From assembly GCF_910592395.1 (NCBI RefSeq), contig NC_088309.1, forward strand, positions 25,670,599-25,734,598: a DNA stretch of 64,000 nt, in the 5' to 3' direction. Of the stretch, positions 46,901 through 61,900 are shown one piece after another (the stretch's first letter is position 1; every line of letters begins with the position of its first letter). Made by a program: the position numbers and the translations under genes. The DNA is from Lineus longissimus. Its lineage: Eukaryota > Nemertea > Pilidiophora > Heteronemertea > Lineidae. The notes under the pieces are model-generated. The model made no database searches. It was given only the letters and a program-made list of their open reading frames with translations, and had not been told where the DNA came from.

Positions 46901-49900
46901 TTAAAACTGACCATTGTGGTCAGCCTAAGTACTGAACTCCGCAGTGGTTGTGATCAATGCCCATACATCTTCTGGTCGTGTGGCTACTGTCACCGAGTCT
47001 TGGCCACTCTGCCTCACCAATCGATGACCAAATACCATTTGGGACCATAAGTGATATATAGTTGAATCTAATCCAATTTTGTGATTACTGCTGGAGGATT
47101 CTGCTGTACCAGTTCTAATAGACCTTTGGAAATCTCGCTAGCTCTTTGTCAGTTGTAATGCAGCTCGGATACAGTCTGGCAGGCCATTAGGGGATCAGAG
47201 GGTATTATGGTTGCGGTTATTTCATGTTCATTCATATTTTTGTTGGTAAGTGGAATCGGCCATTGCCGTGCCATCAGAAATGAGATGACTTCCTCATTCG
47301 TTGCATGACTTTATTCTATCTCGGAACAACGCGACAGAACCTCTCTATTGAAAGAAGAAGATAGAACATGGCAGGAAAGGGACAGGATCAGTTGTTGATC
47401 CGTATTCTCTAGAACTTAGCTTTGCACCTTAAAATGGCATCACTCATGTTATGATGAATTCTTCTCAGAGGGCTTATTCCCAACTGAACAAAGGCTAGAA
47501 ATGGCTACACAGCTGACATATGTTCAAAACAAACTGAACATGACCGAGAAATTGTGGTTGAGAGGCTTCCTTCTTATCGCAACTGCAAGCAAATGTGAAT
47601 TTCATTATGATAAAAATTCATTTGCCGGAAAACACTATGAAATGCTGAAAGCTCCGAGCTGTTGATGGTGCGTTATGAACTCGGTCCTATTCTGTATGCC
47701 TTGCTGAGTACCCAGGACGGCTTCCCTCATCTACTATTGAAATACTTGATTGATGTTTAGTTACCATGACAACCATTGGGAAAAATCCATAATTTTTGCA
47801 TTTTGTTTGCTCGGTGCAGTGTATTTGTTTTTCTGCACAGAAAAGAATTGAAAGCTTGTGGACAAATTGACCAGGTTTTCGGACACAAAAAGGAGAAGCT
47901 TTGTTATAAAAGCTGATATCAGTTAATTTAGAAAGAAGATTGCTTTTTCGATGGCCCCTTGTGTCGAGGCTTGTCGACATGATTATGTTGGGCGGAAATT
48001 GATATGTGATATATGGCTGTGATAGGATGTTTTTTGGAGCACTTTCAGTGGAGCATCTTACTTCTCTAACCTTGATATGAACAGGGATTGGTCTGATCTT
48101 CCTAAAGGGGCTTTGCGATATCTGGAGCCTTGCATGTCACAATATCAAGTGAGATATAAAATAGGGCCAACACTTTCCTCCTCAATAGCACGATTGCAAG
48201 ACACTACTGTTATAAGATCAGTGGCATTTCAGTGCCACGATGGCAAGATTCGGTCTCCTTAAAGGGATACCTATGATATGAGGAAGAATCCTCCTTAGTC
48301 CAATGCCAAAGGTGCCCCTTTAAAATATCCCTCTACCTTCGTCAGGGGTGGCTAATGTGACACTTTGAAATAGAGCTGCACTGACAGCTATAGTTGGATG
48401 CTGTCACTTTATGCAAGTAGCTAACACGGCTAATGCAGCTAACATGGCTAATCCCATGCCTACCAGTCTCTTCTTTCACAATGATCTTGTTTTTTCCTTT
48501 CGGATAAGTGTCAGTAGTGGGATGTGTTGACTCAGTTGTCTCAGAGTCGTCAGGAAGGCGTCTGCTTAGCTAGAGGTGATTTGAAAAAGTGAGTCTAGAG
48601 AAGATTGGGCTGGCATGGTGCACCTGAGATGGCATGGTGCTGCGCCATTCTAGGTATGCCTGGACTAGGCACTAACTGCCACAGGTGGTTTCACTGCCTC
48701 CGTTTTTATGGTACGATGGAGATTTCTTTTCTCCAATTACCACTAAGATCAATAGAGATATCCAGGCAACCAAACGATTCGAAGTTGGAGATGGCTCGCT
48801 GAAGAAGAAGTTTCCTCAGGTGTTGCATCAGGTTTGCAAAAATGTCCTTGCTAGTGTGCATAACTGCTGTGTACTATTGGGCCATGGAGGCAGTGCAGAT
48901 TGGGCCATGGAGGCAGTGCAGGTGATGTTATCGCAGAAAAAAATGCCATCAAGTTATGTCACTGACCCAAAGGCGTACTTTTGTTGTCAGGCAGTAGTGT
49001 GGCGACACCATCAACCATGATGTTGTCAAACTCTACACTTTGTTCAAGGAATCACATGGATGTTTCCATTTCACCACTCGTGATGGGATGTACATTACAG
49101 ATTGCATCGTGGCTTTAGGATATTTGGTGTCTGCATTATATAAATCAAAGATAGCAGTTACGTTATCTCAGGATTTCTGGACATCAAATCATCTTCTTTC
49201 CGCCATGATCGCCCACTCACCTGCTGTAAAATTGCCAATAAAAACAACATCTTTTGGGACAGTGTCACAAGGCATGATATACAACCTAGTCGGTTGGTTG
49301 GTTCACAAGTGCATGAGATTTATATTCCACTTAGTGTCAGATTAAAAAAAACCTATTGAGCATTATACCTCAGTTTCTGGTTTCTCTCTTCCCCCCACCT
49401 GTCATCATTATTATGAGAGTTAATATCTGTCAGTCCTGATGCTGATGCCATATGACATCAAACTCTATGCAGCAATACTGATTGAAATATTGCTCTAGGT
49501 TAAGCCAGCGCAGTGTTATTGATGAATGATTTGCCGTGAATTCTCGCCCAGCAAAAGTAATCTCTGCCAGCGCACTCTACAGGCAAGGAAGTGGCGTTAT
49601 TGACATCAGAGGCGATAAAGGAAAATAGGTTATGTCACTGTGACAGTAATGAGTGCATTCTATTGGTCGTATTACCCTGACGCTAATCCTGTCGGGCAAG
49701 GAGTTTGCTCACTAAATTAGGTTAGCCCTGATATTTGCTTCAACGAGACGCCGAGTTCCCCCAGATTTTGGCCACGACATTCAGAATAGATTAGCCTGTT
49801 ACTTTGATTTGATATGGGGGCAAGCTGATGGTGGAGTTTTTCTTGCTTCTCGAAATCCATAGTTTGTCGCTCAGTGCATCCTCTTGCTTTCTCCTCCGGC

Positions 49901-52900
49901 ACCTGCAGACGTACCTGCTGATTCCATCTAAAGATTGCCTGCTTAAGGCTCAATGTGTCGATAATAAAGAATAAATGGCAAACAATCTTCATCTCGTTTT
50001 TGAAATAATTAGCTTCCGTGAATGCGTATAATCTAATAATACATCGCTATGGTACTGCGAGCTGACATCTGAGTTGGGTCTTCAATTTCATCGCAATGAT
50101 CTTTTGACCTTCAATAAAGTTTCTCCGGAAAGTATAAATAGAGTTCTAACTAGTCACATTAAAAGTGATAGAATATCTATTGTTTTCATATCAAAATTTG
50201 ACCTATTGTTTGAAGTTGGTTAGGGTCTCAAAGCTTTTTGAGAAAGGGGACGATTCTTTTAAAATAGGTGACTAGAATTTGACTCGTTCTGTAAACATTA
50301 TATTTTGAGTTCCATCCAGGTGGAAATCAAGAAGCAGCGAGTGAAAGTTCAATCTACTCGTGTTAATAGTGGACATTTGTTGCTACTAAAGGATCCTCAT
50401 AAATGTTGCCATGGATACAGCTATGCCCCTCATGTATCTTTTGTGGCCATAGTGAACTTATGGTTGTGGTGTATTATGGACTATTAGACCAGTTTAACAA
50501 CAAGGGTGTATTGACAAGAAAAATATGGCCAGATTTGGTAGAAACAAACTTCCTAATCAGCGTAGTGCACTGTTCTCTCTGCGGTTTTATGGAGTCGTTT
50601 TAGGGAACAGGCTTTGACCCTGATAACCATGTTGAGGTGCCCACAAGCAGTAACCCTTGACGATTATCCTGTGCCTTGAACTTTTCTTAAACGAGGAACA
50701 TTACAGCGCTGTACTGCTCGGAAAAAGTGGTTGATGAAAAATCGGCCCGTAGCGATGGAGTCTGAATCAGGTAGCTGCAGCAGGTTAACAAGTGTGAGTA
50801 GAATTCTATGGCTGCTGGTCTGTATCTAGACGCCTCATTAAGTGAGGGGGTGGCAGCTGTGTATACATCTTGTTGGTGGCCATCACCTAAATATATAAGG
50901 CTCAGGTTGTTTGTGACTGCCTTGGAATATAAACCAGTCAGACACTTATATACAAGTTCTCAACCTTAGCTGTCCAGTTTGGCAGCCAATCCAGGTTATG
51001 TCACTTTGCCTGTTACTTGGTGATATTGGGTGAATAAACTACTGGTATTACTGGCAAAGAAGCAGTCTCGTCTTCACTGAATATGTTGTAGGTACCTGGT
51101 AGGCGATGGATGCGTACTGGGGAATTTTGCCTTGCTTACTTTGAAGACTGTATTGAGCGAAAGCCAAACAGCTTTGAGTACTACACAGTGGATGGGGTGT
51201 GACTCCGCTTACACAGTTTGCTGCTGGCTGTCTGTAGTGGCCACTGACATGACTCAATGTGATTCTTGGATGCATCAGAAAATGTTTGCGATCAGTTTAG
51301 GAACGGATGATGTCAGCATACACTTTCTGGTGCATCTTTATATGCTGGCCCCTTTCACAGGACAGCACACTCTACACAAGAATTATGTGACTCGTGTTCA
51401 TTGGCAATCCTTAGGAGTGGGGACTATACCCCATCTTCATAACGTGAAGTTGATATCAAATGGAGAATTTCGATTATCTTCATGTATTGGCCGCCTTCCT
51501 TGCAAATCTCTTAGTCCATATTGGGATGCAAATCGGACCACTCTATGACATCTTAACGCTCCCTTATCAATGCTGTCAATGGGCCGCCAGTGGGTACACC
51601 ATCACTTCACTTCGTGACTTGACTGTCAATACGGCGCTCAGACTATCCATCTCAGTGATGCGAGAAGGAAGAGGTTTGCCGACATTGATAATCGTGAAGG
51701 CTTCTACAACAAGGTGTGTGGAGGCGTAGAAGTAATTGTACACATCATCACATTGCTTTTACTGCCAGGAGTATGTCGGGGCACAACAGCCTTGGTGGAG
51801 ATTGAGGTGTGACAGTCTCCGACACCAGATACCTCACATTCTGTTCTAAATGACACTTTACGCTACCTATTAATGTAGTTGGTAGCAGAACGGATTTCCC
51901 TGCGCTGATCAGCCACTGACCTAAAGAGAGCAGCCCTGTTGCTATGGATATGAGTTGGGTGGATTACTGTTGCTAAATTTGCCTAGTGAAATCATGGTCG
52001 GCACTATCAGATTAATAACCTTGGGAATACATTTAAGTGAGTGATTTCTGTGGCTTCGATGGGAGTGGGGGCTGCAGAGGGTCCAGGGGCATATCATGCC
52101 AGATACATCAGGTTACAGGGCCTTGACATTTGATATCATTAACCAAGTTGCAAGTGCTCAGTGTTTCTGAGTTTCTGAGTTTGATTTGGAAAATGCTGTT
52201 TTGCAAAAAACTGATGAGAATTTGAAGTTATATCAGAATGGCAGGCAAAGAGCTAAAATGTGTTATAATCTTGAACCTTTCAAAACTGGTATAACACATG
52301 TATATTGTGAACACATTAGTATGGTTAAGTGCTTTGATTTATCTATTCATGGTGATAGAAACCGAAGAGAATCTATATATGAAGGCATATATCACCCCAT
52401 GGGTGTATTTATAGGTGATTTATTGATTGCTAAATGCTTCTGTTGTGACTTTTAAAAAAAGGCCATTACATGCCTCAGGTGCCAATATCTAGGTTAATAA
52501 TGAATGAATCGATTAGATGTTTCTCGTTATAAGCTGAGAAGATTCTATTAAAAATCAAACACTTTGCGTTCAGTGGTTTTGTAGCTGCATGTGTTGTTCT
52601 GTTACTTTTAACAACAATAAGTTTTTGTGATGTTGAATTCTAAAGAGGGGAGCCAAAATCTAACATTGATGCTCAAGATGCTATTGGAGGGAAGGGCAAA
52701 AACCTCCTTTGATCTTCATGAAGACCAACATCACCCTGCTGTGCGTTTGGTCTCCCATTCAGAAAATCCAAATGTAAGCTTACCACACTTTTTCTACCAA
52801 AACCACTCGGGATTGAATAAAAAATTCAACAGTTGTGGGTTGTTTACAGCTGTTTGCTGCAGTAGAATGTCAACAAGCATGCAAAACAGCAAACAAGTGT

Positions 52901-55900
52901 AATTCAAATACATTGATTTGAATAATTCTGTGCTTTGAATGCAACTATGACCAACTTCATGTAGGCATTATTGGTGACAGCTGAACCATACAGTGTTGTG
53001 ATCTGACCTGTTTTCAGATATGTTGGTCTCCATACAATCTGTATACCAATGTTTTCCCTCTCAAGACCCATTCTCACAATCTCAATCATACCAATTTAAG
53101 CGAAACTAAAAACACTTGATATAAAATTTGTGGAGTGGAGTCATATTTTGGCATTTAATTTTAACTGAAAATGCTGATTTTATGTGTCGATGCTGACTAG
53201 ACCTTACTGATTGCTTTTTGCACCCAATGTTATTGATTTTGTGGTGCGGGAACGGTACAGAGCTTAGCTATACTTGGTGTATGTAGCGCTCGCATAATTG
53301 TGGTACAAAGCTACACATGTACAATCTTCATGGCAATACCTTCAGTGTATGACTGTAAGGCCGAAGTTACATAGACCTCATTCGTTCATTTACCACGAGT
53401 CACTTTCTGGGTTTTTCTTTTATTCCTCGGTGAATTCACGCCACAAGGCCGTGCATTCACGGGGGAAAGAAAGCAAAAGGGGCAAATGAGTCCTGGAAAT
53501 GAACGAATGAGGTCTATGTAACTTCGGCCTAATAGACGCTGGTAATGACCACAGCAAAAAGCAACACTGGAGAGACTTTCTTTCCTTGTGCACTTGGAGT
53601 GTAGCAAGAGTGTGCAAGCCACACTGCTATATTACCTGACTACCAGCAATAACAAAAAGCAATATTGGAGATGACTTCTACACTTCCCGCAGGCTGTGCT
53701 TGCTTCTCACAATAAACCCAACTAACCACGGATATGTTGAGGCTGCTGTGCGAATATTTCCCACTCTGAGCCAGTCCAACCACTGCTTACGTCTTGATGA
53801 GTGCATATACATACAGGTTCCCCTCTACCACAAAATGTGTTCGATCGAATAATCATTACCTAGGCCTGAGGCGAGAAAAAGTACCTGTATCGTTAATTTA
53901 TAAGAACTTGAGAGTCGGCACTTGCAGCTGAACAGCAGGAATGAGCAAATGTCAAGTAGCTGGGGGTGCTTAACCCTTTCACTGCAGCAGCCATTTTTCG
54001 GCCTCAAAACCTGACACCGTTCCTCTAATCTTGAGTCTATTGCCCAGATCTATGACAAAATGGCCAGTTTCCGAAAGGTGCAAGGTCACTGACTTGTTAG
54101 GCATGGAAATGTCATCCACCTCTTTCCCAGTAAACAGGTATTTTGGTGGTCATTGCCATTTGAATGTGAACGAAGGGATGAAAACAAAGCATTGCAACCA
54201 GACACCAAAGTTTAATTGTCACGAGAGATGTGTATGTTAGAATCGTCAATGATGCCTGTGTGGCTTGATAGTTCATTGCCCTGTGGGAGAAGAAGTGGCA
54301 GGCGTCCCGCAGGATGTTAATTGATCAAACTCAAGGGCTATTAAAAAAATTAAACTCAGAACTAAATATATCCCATCTGCTAATTGAGAAAAATAGATAA
54401 ATGGAAAGAGACAGCAAGCATAAGACGTAATATCACTGAGTCTGATGTCTCCTGCTTTGGGTGTATTTACTGCTCAGGCTAAGTGTGTAGTTCCTCCCTT
54501 GAATCAGTATCCCCTTGATGGCTGATCATGCAGGCTGGTCACGATTTCATGATATGGCCTGTACAGCGATGTGTACACCATTCTGCAGTATTGTATTCTC
54601 GAGTTGAGGTGAAACCAGTACTTAGTTAAGTGCCAGTGTTGGTTGATTGCACTCATTGTATAGCTTCTGTACAAAAGGTTCTGCATTTGTACAGCAAACT
54701 AGAGATGACATAACTTGTATAAGAGTCATTCAGATCACATCATCTTAAACCTTTAAGGTGCATCAGCCTAATGGGCTTTATGGGCCCAACACCATCGGTG
54801 TCGTGTCATTAGTAATATTTTATGGGAAAGCTTGGCGACTTCCACAATTCTCATCAATTCCTGTGCGGCTGATCAGTTGGATGGGTTTGATGGTCAAGAC
54901 TTACGTGATGTGCGTCCTTAGGCTAGGGCAGTAACTGAATCCCTCAGTGCTTACTCTTATTTTTCAAAATAACAAAATCAAAATCATCTTGAGACTCACG
55001 TTTTAGATGGTGTACAATCTCATACAGAAGTCAAGCCAGGTTTAGATTTTGCCTCGGTGAGATAACCTACCACAAAGATTGCTTTTCCGTTAATGATTTC
55101 ATTGCATGGATATATCACTAATTTGTTGTCTTACAGAGCTTGATCATCATAAAAGCTCTCAGTTTGCCTCTGTCAGAAGAACAGATCCATGGTTGCAACA
55201 TCAAACAGACACAAGTAGATTTTGGTTGTGACATAAACCTGTGAGAAAGGTGATATTGAATCTGGAGTTGCCATAGTAACAATGTGGAAGCCTAGTTTAC
55301 TTGGGTGGTCAATATTGGGGAAACTGAAACAAAGGCTTGTGCCCCTGTACTTACTGTACAGCTGCTAGCTCACTTGTCTCAGGTAGCTATCCAGTTCTGA
55401 AAGACTAGCTCAATCGCTATATGGCGGATGGTATTTTCTCTTCATTTCCAAAGAAGTTCTAAGACAAAACAAAGTAAACAAAAACAGATAGAAACAGCCT
55501 TTCGCTGGTCTGGAGAACACATTTCTGGCACAGCTTGGCAGTTGTATTGGTAGTGAAGTAGAAACCAAGAAAGTGTTCACAACTCACCGCCTGTTTGCAG
55601 AGCTGTTGTATCTGTCATTTCTACAGGAAGGAGCGCAAATTTGCTGAGCTCTAGGAAAGGAAAGAGACCACTTACCACTTACCACTTACCACGATCAACA
55701 TCAGATCGTCCACATGAACCTCTTTCAGGTTTTACAATGTAAATCCTGTCATCATAGTAAATTGCTTTGGCACTTCAGGTGTGCTGAGAGAACGAAATTT
55801 TCAATTTCATATTTATTTTTTGATGACTGATCTTGATTATGCTGCCAGAACCACCTGCCATTGTCTGATAACCTGATGCAGACACTGATAGATCACATCT

Positions 55901-58900
55901 CAAAACTAGAATATACAGGGATCTGCGCAGAACTGGTATGCTATTTGAGCATAAAAACTATTTGGTCTATTCCAGAAATGGTCTAAAAGATGATTTAAAG
56001 TTGTGGGCCATAGTATGTTTGTATAGTGAATTCCTCTCTACTCTCGACTCCTCTCACGCTCACCTTCTCCTCCTTTATTCCTGTTCTTCTCCCTTCTTCA
56101 TCCTCATCTGCAGTCCATGCCCAGCTCCAAGTCCAAGAGCTACTCGATACCCTCTCTGACATCTTCCCTTCCAATCCCTCATTTGCCATTCTGTCAACCA
56201 CCTACCCTCTGCCTCTGCTATTCACCTTCCTTTTCCTCTCTGCGCTTCTCCTACCCTCTACACAACCCCTCTCCCACACTGTCTATCCCCCAACATTTTA
56301 TTATCTCCCTGGCCTCTTCCTCTGTCTCTCCTCTCAGGCATTCCATCTTCCATCTCTCATCTCTCCACGGTACACTGCTTTTCTCCCCTTCCATCAACCT
56401 CTCCCCCTCTGCCTCAGTCTAACATGACTGAGAAGTCAACAGGTATCGAACCTTCCCAGTGTCTTCAGTCTACAATATTGAAACATAAGAATGAAAAATG
56501 ATGACTTCGATTAGCGTTTCTTGAGTCACATCTCTTGATTATTGCTATTGTTTATGTGACACAATCTTGAGATGCTTGGATAATTCCTTCATTGAGTGAT
56601 ATCTTTCCAACGTTGCCATGGCAGCAATCATGCAGTAAGAATCTATCATTTCACCTGTGATAAACCAACAAAGGTATTATATACACATCTGTCTGTTGTT
56701 TGGCTGACAAGGCTTCAGTAATGCTCTGCCATTCATGAAGAAAAGGCAGATGTAAAAACTGATTTCAGTAAAGTGATCTGCTGGTCAGGAGTTGAACATA
56801 TTCCACCAACATCTTGCGCTCAAAGCTTATGGTTGTACCTATGTTGGTTTCTTATTCATTTTATGTAGCTTGCTGAACTTGTAAATTGAACTGGGCGGGT
56901 GTCGGTGAAGGTCCAATGCTATGCTCATTGGCAGGCTGTCCATTCCAGAGTCCAATCAACTGGAAAGGAAATTCATGTTACAGATGTTGGTGAAGTGTGG
57001 GCTGTTAGAGACACCATGCACTTGCTTGAATTGTTGCGCACTGGAACTCACACTGAACGATTCTGATATTGACAGCTGATGTGGACCATAGAGTTTACAT
57101 TGGTCACTCAAATAACGAATAAGACATTTTACAGAGTGGGCTACATACAATGTGCTAAGTCACCTCAAGCCCAAGTCAGTTAACACATGATCATGACAAG
57201 TGACATATGACACATAACTCAACAACACGAATCCTATGGAAACCTGCCCTTATTGGCCCTTTTTTCAGTTGTTGCTCATTTTCAGGGAGGCAGAGTTTCC
57301 TCAGCATGTGTTCAACTTCTTCTGCTTTCAGATCATTGTAACCATCATATCCTTAGGTCATGTGCCTCAACAGCAGCAGATGTTTGCTACTTGTCTTTAA
57401 CAGATCCCATCAACTTCTTATTAGCCAGCAACATATCTAAACATGTGTCTTCCTTTATTCTTTCAGATTAGAAAATTTGAAAAGTTAGAAACGGACGATG
57501 AAAGGATAAAAACAGGAAAAGAAATATATGATCAATTTATAATGAAGGAATTATTATCCCAGTCACATGTAAGTATTCTTGAATTATCTTTAGAAGGAAC
57601 GTTGGGCCAAATGTTTTAATGTACCAGATACCTCCGAATAACCCTGTCTACAAGGTTCCTTGCATTGTAGTTGAGGCTGTGGATGCCACTTACAGTGCTC
57701 ACTCCCTTTCCCCTATGGATTGAAGTTCATGAAGCTTGTAATGCTATCCTCTGCTTTGACTTTCAAATACTGCCTTGGTTGCTTAAATCTGCATTTAGTG
57801 ACTAATTTGACTTCAAAACACGCTCGCTTTGAAGTGGAAATAAAGTCAATGGTACTTCCAAGTTGTTTTTCTTGGCAAGTGGCAAGTGGGTGGATTGATT
57901 GCCCAGTTTAATGACTGAAGCGACTTTCCTATCATTACAAGTCAGTTAGTAGCAGCATCCTCATCTTTGTTGAATAAAGATTGTATGCTGATGTTGACTG
58001 CCGTCCTCACACCTCTTCTGAGGCAGTCAAGGTCCAGCCAGAATCTTAACTATTCTGGTTATTACCGGTGAGTCTGGTTCATTATTGCCAAAGCCACTCA
58101 ATCAAGTCTCGCACCCAGACCTCATTATGCCATTTTGCTTCAATCTAAGTCCACAGTGAAGCAATGCTTAGCTTATCTCCTTCATCAAAAGTTAATTCAG
58201 CAAAGAAATGGTGAAAATGGCCCGAAGCATATTGTTCCCTCTCAGTATGTACAAAGATTTATGATGAGCTTGTGTTAGTTCATCATTGTTTACTTGACAG
58301 AAGAGGTTGTAGACACAGGTGGTGCATGAACAAAAGGAGTCATTCATCTTCCTTCATCAGTGGCTGATAAAGTCATCACTTCATATTGCTTGGACTTTCA
58401 CTGCCTTGAATTTGTAAGAAACTTGTGAAACCACATGGGTACCAGCTCCTCTGATCCGACCCGATCAATCATTGCCAGGGGACTTGTCGATATGATTGTT
58501 TCTCAGTCAAGCATGTACATGGTGTAATACATTGGAAATCATCTGGTAGCTGGGGTGTGTAGTGTAGATTTCACCCATTTACGTGTACATGCTAAATCCC
58601 TTAGCAATATCTTATATAAAAGTATAATTTCCTGTGTAATGAGTTTGTTTCTTGGAGAAATTTGAAAGTGAGTTTTATATAGATTGATTTGCTGCTCAGT
58701 GGAGCAGAGAAATATTTCTGTCTCGGGCTGTCTGTTCTGGGTGCAAGATTACATCAGTTCTGCTTGGAATCTTTCATGTCTTGTGCTTGTCCTTACTTTT
58801 TATTGATTGCTCAGAGCATGGATATGGCGGGACTTATGGTTGGTTCTGTGATGGGATTCCTGTGTTATTGATCCCTTAAATGAGGTCACTTGATACCAGT

Positions 58901-61900
58901 CATCAGGAAAGAGGCATCTCATCCATCATTTTCAAGCTAATTTGGCTAAGTTGGGATGATTTGGTGAACTGCATGGTTACATATAGCATTGAGTAATTGC
59001 TTTAGGAATTGCAAGCTGATCTTCTCTGCACTCTTTGGCCCTACATCTAAATTTGATTAAGTCCCCCCCCCCCCCCACAGACAAACACTTTTTATTGCAG
59101 CGGCCTTCAATAATGGTCATCATGATAAGCAATAAACATATCGCTTTGTTGCAGCTTAAGTTGGTCATTGCACTCTACACCAGGAACCTGTTCTTTATAG
59201 CAGGGATCTGCGATAACCCCACACTCTCCAGGGCTTTGCCCCCCCCCCCCCCCACACACACTTTGCCCACTGGGTTTGAAAGGTTCTTAGTATTGTTTCA
59301 AGTAAAGAACTTAGCTCTGTTCCACCCTTCAGCTTCATGATTATTCTTTTGAAAATGAGATCTGGTTTCTATTCTTTTTGCTTCTCCTAAACGTCTTTCA
59401 AAGAAGGCAATTTTCCCTTTGTATCATACGTTAATGGCAGATAGCAAAAAGCTTCCAAGTTAATGGAACTATCTGGTACCATTTCAAAATCTCTTATTTC
59501 CTGTTCTTATTACATGGTGTTGCTAAGCAACCAGTTTTATTGTGAAATATTTTAGAAATTGTGCGAAACCTCTTTCAAGCACTGAGTGTTTCAAAACATA
59601 AAGATGCAAAAAATCTTCTGTCAGCCTTGAATTGTACAGGCTGGACGTGATGCAAGTTGGCACGTATCCAAGGCGATAGTGTCATTTATCCACAGTTTCA
59701 TTTTGTCATTGCTGATGTAGGATTGCACCATAATTATAAATTCATCTAACAAATGCGGTTGATATCGCCTGTCTGGCTATTGTTGCTATCCAACCTTCGA
59801 TGCAGAATGATTGTTCTTCATATGATTTGATGAAATGCATTTTTCACCAGGGACGTATCAGTCTTTGTAATCATATCAGTTCTGATGAATCAAATGCCGT
59901 GGGGAATATCTCATCTGCGTGGCTGCTGTGTAATTATAACTACAGTAGAACCTCTCTGTTAAGGACATTCTTGGGACAAATGCTATTCCGTAGGGAAGTG
60001 CCCTGATTACAGAGGTCAAGTTGTATAGAAATGACAAATTTGGGACGAAACCACTGTCCCTAATAGAGAGGGTGTCCTACTAAGAGAGATGTCTCCTAAA
60101 GGAGGTTTCACCGTTTATAGATTTGCACTGTGTGGAGGAATAAATGAAGCGCTCATGAGGGGGTGGAAAAGTTGTGATCAGTTGAAGGTTCTTGCTGACG
60201 TGCAGTCTTCATTCATATCACCCAACGTCGCAAGACAAGTTGTGTCCAATTTCTAGATAGCCAGCTACAAGTTTTCGATGTCAGATTTGGTAAACTTTTG
60301 ATCCCACAACACTGAGTGATGTCTTCTTGGCTTTGAGTGTCATGACAGTTTACCTCTTTTGTTCTCCGTCAGTCTGAAAATCTGCCAAAATCTCATTTCT
60401 AAAGTCACCTGCCGTTGAAAATTACATAGGAATCTTGCTATATGAAATCGACACCAGAGAAAGGAAATATACTTGCATTGAAATATCGCTATTGATATTG
60501 ATGCTCCGGCTCCCCACTGCCATCCCCTGGAGGCATGAGAGTGCTGCCCACGTAGGTCTTCCATTTGGATTATGGTTGTGCGTTGCATTGTGCTTTGTCT
60601 TTCTTTGCTGTATTTCTGTCCCACGCAACAGATTACACCTGTCTTTGGTAGATATTCACACCAATACTCCCAACCACAGTAATCTATAAATCAAGACACA
60701 TTTTTTCTATCATTCGTATACAGAAGAAGAAAGAAAAACCAGCCATGGATAATCTGAACAAATTGTGACTCAAAAAGTAAAGAAAGTCAATTTGAATTGA
60801 AATCAATTGCCAAAGTTTAAAAAACATTGCTGAGGAAAAAAGCGAATTTGCCATGTATTGACAGAATTCGTGATATTATGAAGAATCGGCAGAGATGGAA
60901 TTAACGTGTGACTACTCAGTATGACTGTAGCTTTTAGAAGATAGAGGATTGATGACGTTTTTGCACGCAATAGTATTGACAATTCACCAATTCTACAAAA
61001 CATCAACAAGATGATGGCTTATTGCATGTATTTCGGAAGTTGATTTGGTTGATATTTCTTATGACCAGAACTGTACCTTTGAGAGATTCCTAATCCAGCA
61101 TCGTTTGTCACATTTACTTTCTGGCCTATTTTCAGACATATTCGAAAGAAGCCGTCGACCACGTGCAGGATATGTTGACACAAGCACAGAAAATCCGGGC
61201 ATTAGCTGCAGACGTATTTGAGGTAAGTCAACCTTTGGCTGTATTCCGCTGATGAAAAGCCTGAGTGAAGGGATGACACAATGTTATCTTTGCCACTCTC
61301 TTTGGCTTCTTTCATGAGGTGGCCCAATCACGTGACATTCATGAGGTCTGTTCTAAGGCCTTGAACAAAAGCGGCACAAGTCCTGTGTTCGGTACAGGCT
61401 AGTTTTACTCACTGCGACAGATGTATATGAACCTCTTTAGCCTTGCCACTGACTTTTCATTTGGTGCAAGGCTACCAAGCTCAAGTCGGTACCCGTCTCT
61501 TCAAGACATGGATTATTTCCGATATCGTTTTATTCAGCATCTCAATCATATTATTAAGTAAACCTTCCACAGCTCATAACTGCCTCGAAAGCAATTTACC
61601 GCTCGCCGTGTAATATTGCTTCTCATACAAGTGACAAAAACTGAATGATATACTGCCATTCCAAACAGCTTATGCTATCAACCTGGCTGAAATATTACAT
61701 TCGTTGAAATCCTGCAAACAGTTTTCAGCAAAATATTTCGATGAAGATATTGTATTTCTCAATATTTCTTCTTCTGGTGTGCTTTACAAATCTTTCTGGG
61801 TTACGGGTTTGAATTTGTGGTGCAGTGCTCTACGCATCTCATGACTTACACATAATCTGATGGTACCAATATCCTCCCACCCCTCTCCCATCTGGCAGCA

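Larger units (their letters stand above)
39195..57466 (+). other. 18.3-kb third intron of GRK2
   Basis: No nested gene could be supported. The longest frames (for example 51132-51548 on +) have no recognisable domain or splice context. The intron holds two TAA-flanked MITEs (44918-45325, 53359-53529), a 38-bp inverted repeat (41668-41787), a 23-bp duplication (48876-48921) and a long pyrimidine tract (56030-56430). Confidence 0.7.

Noticed and set aside
51132-51729. 138- and 89-codon + strand frames in GRK2 intron 3
   Set aside because: No domain, no convincing splice sites or polyadenylation signal, and residues look random.
56026-56427. 133-codon Ser/Pro/Leu-rich + strand frame
   Set aside because: Composition artefact of the pyrimidine tract, with no splice or start context.
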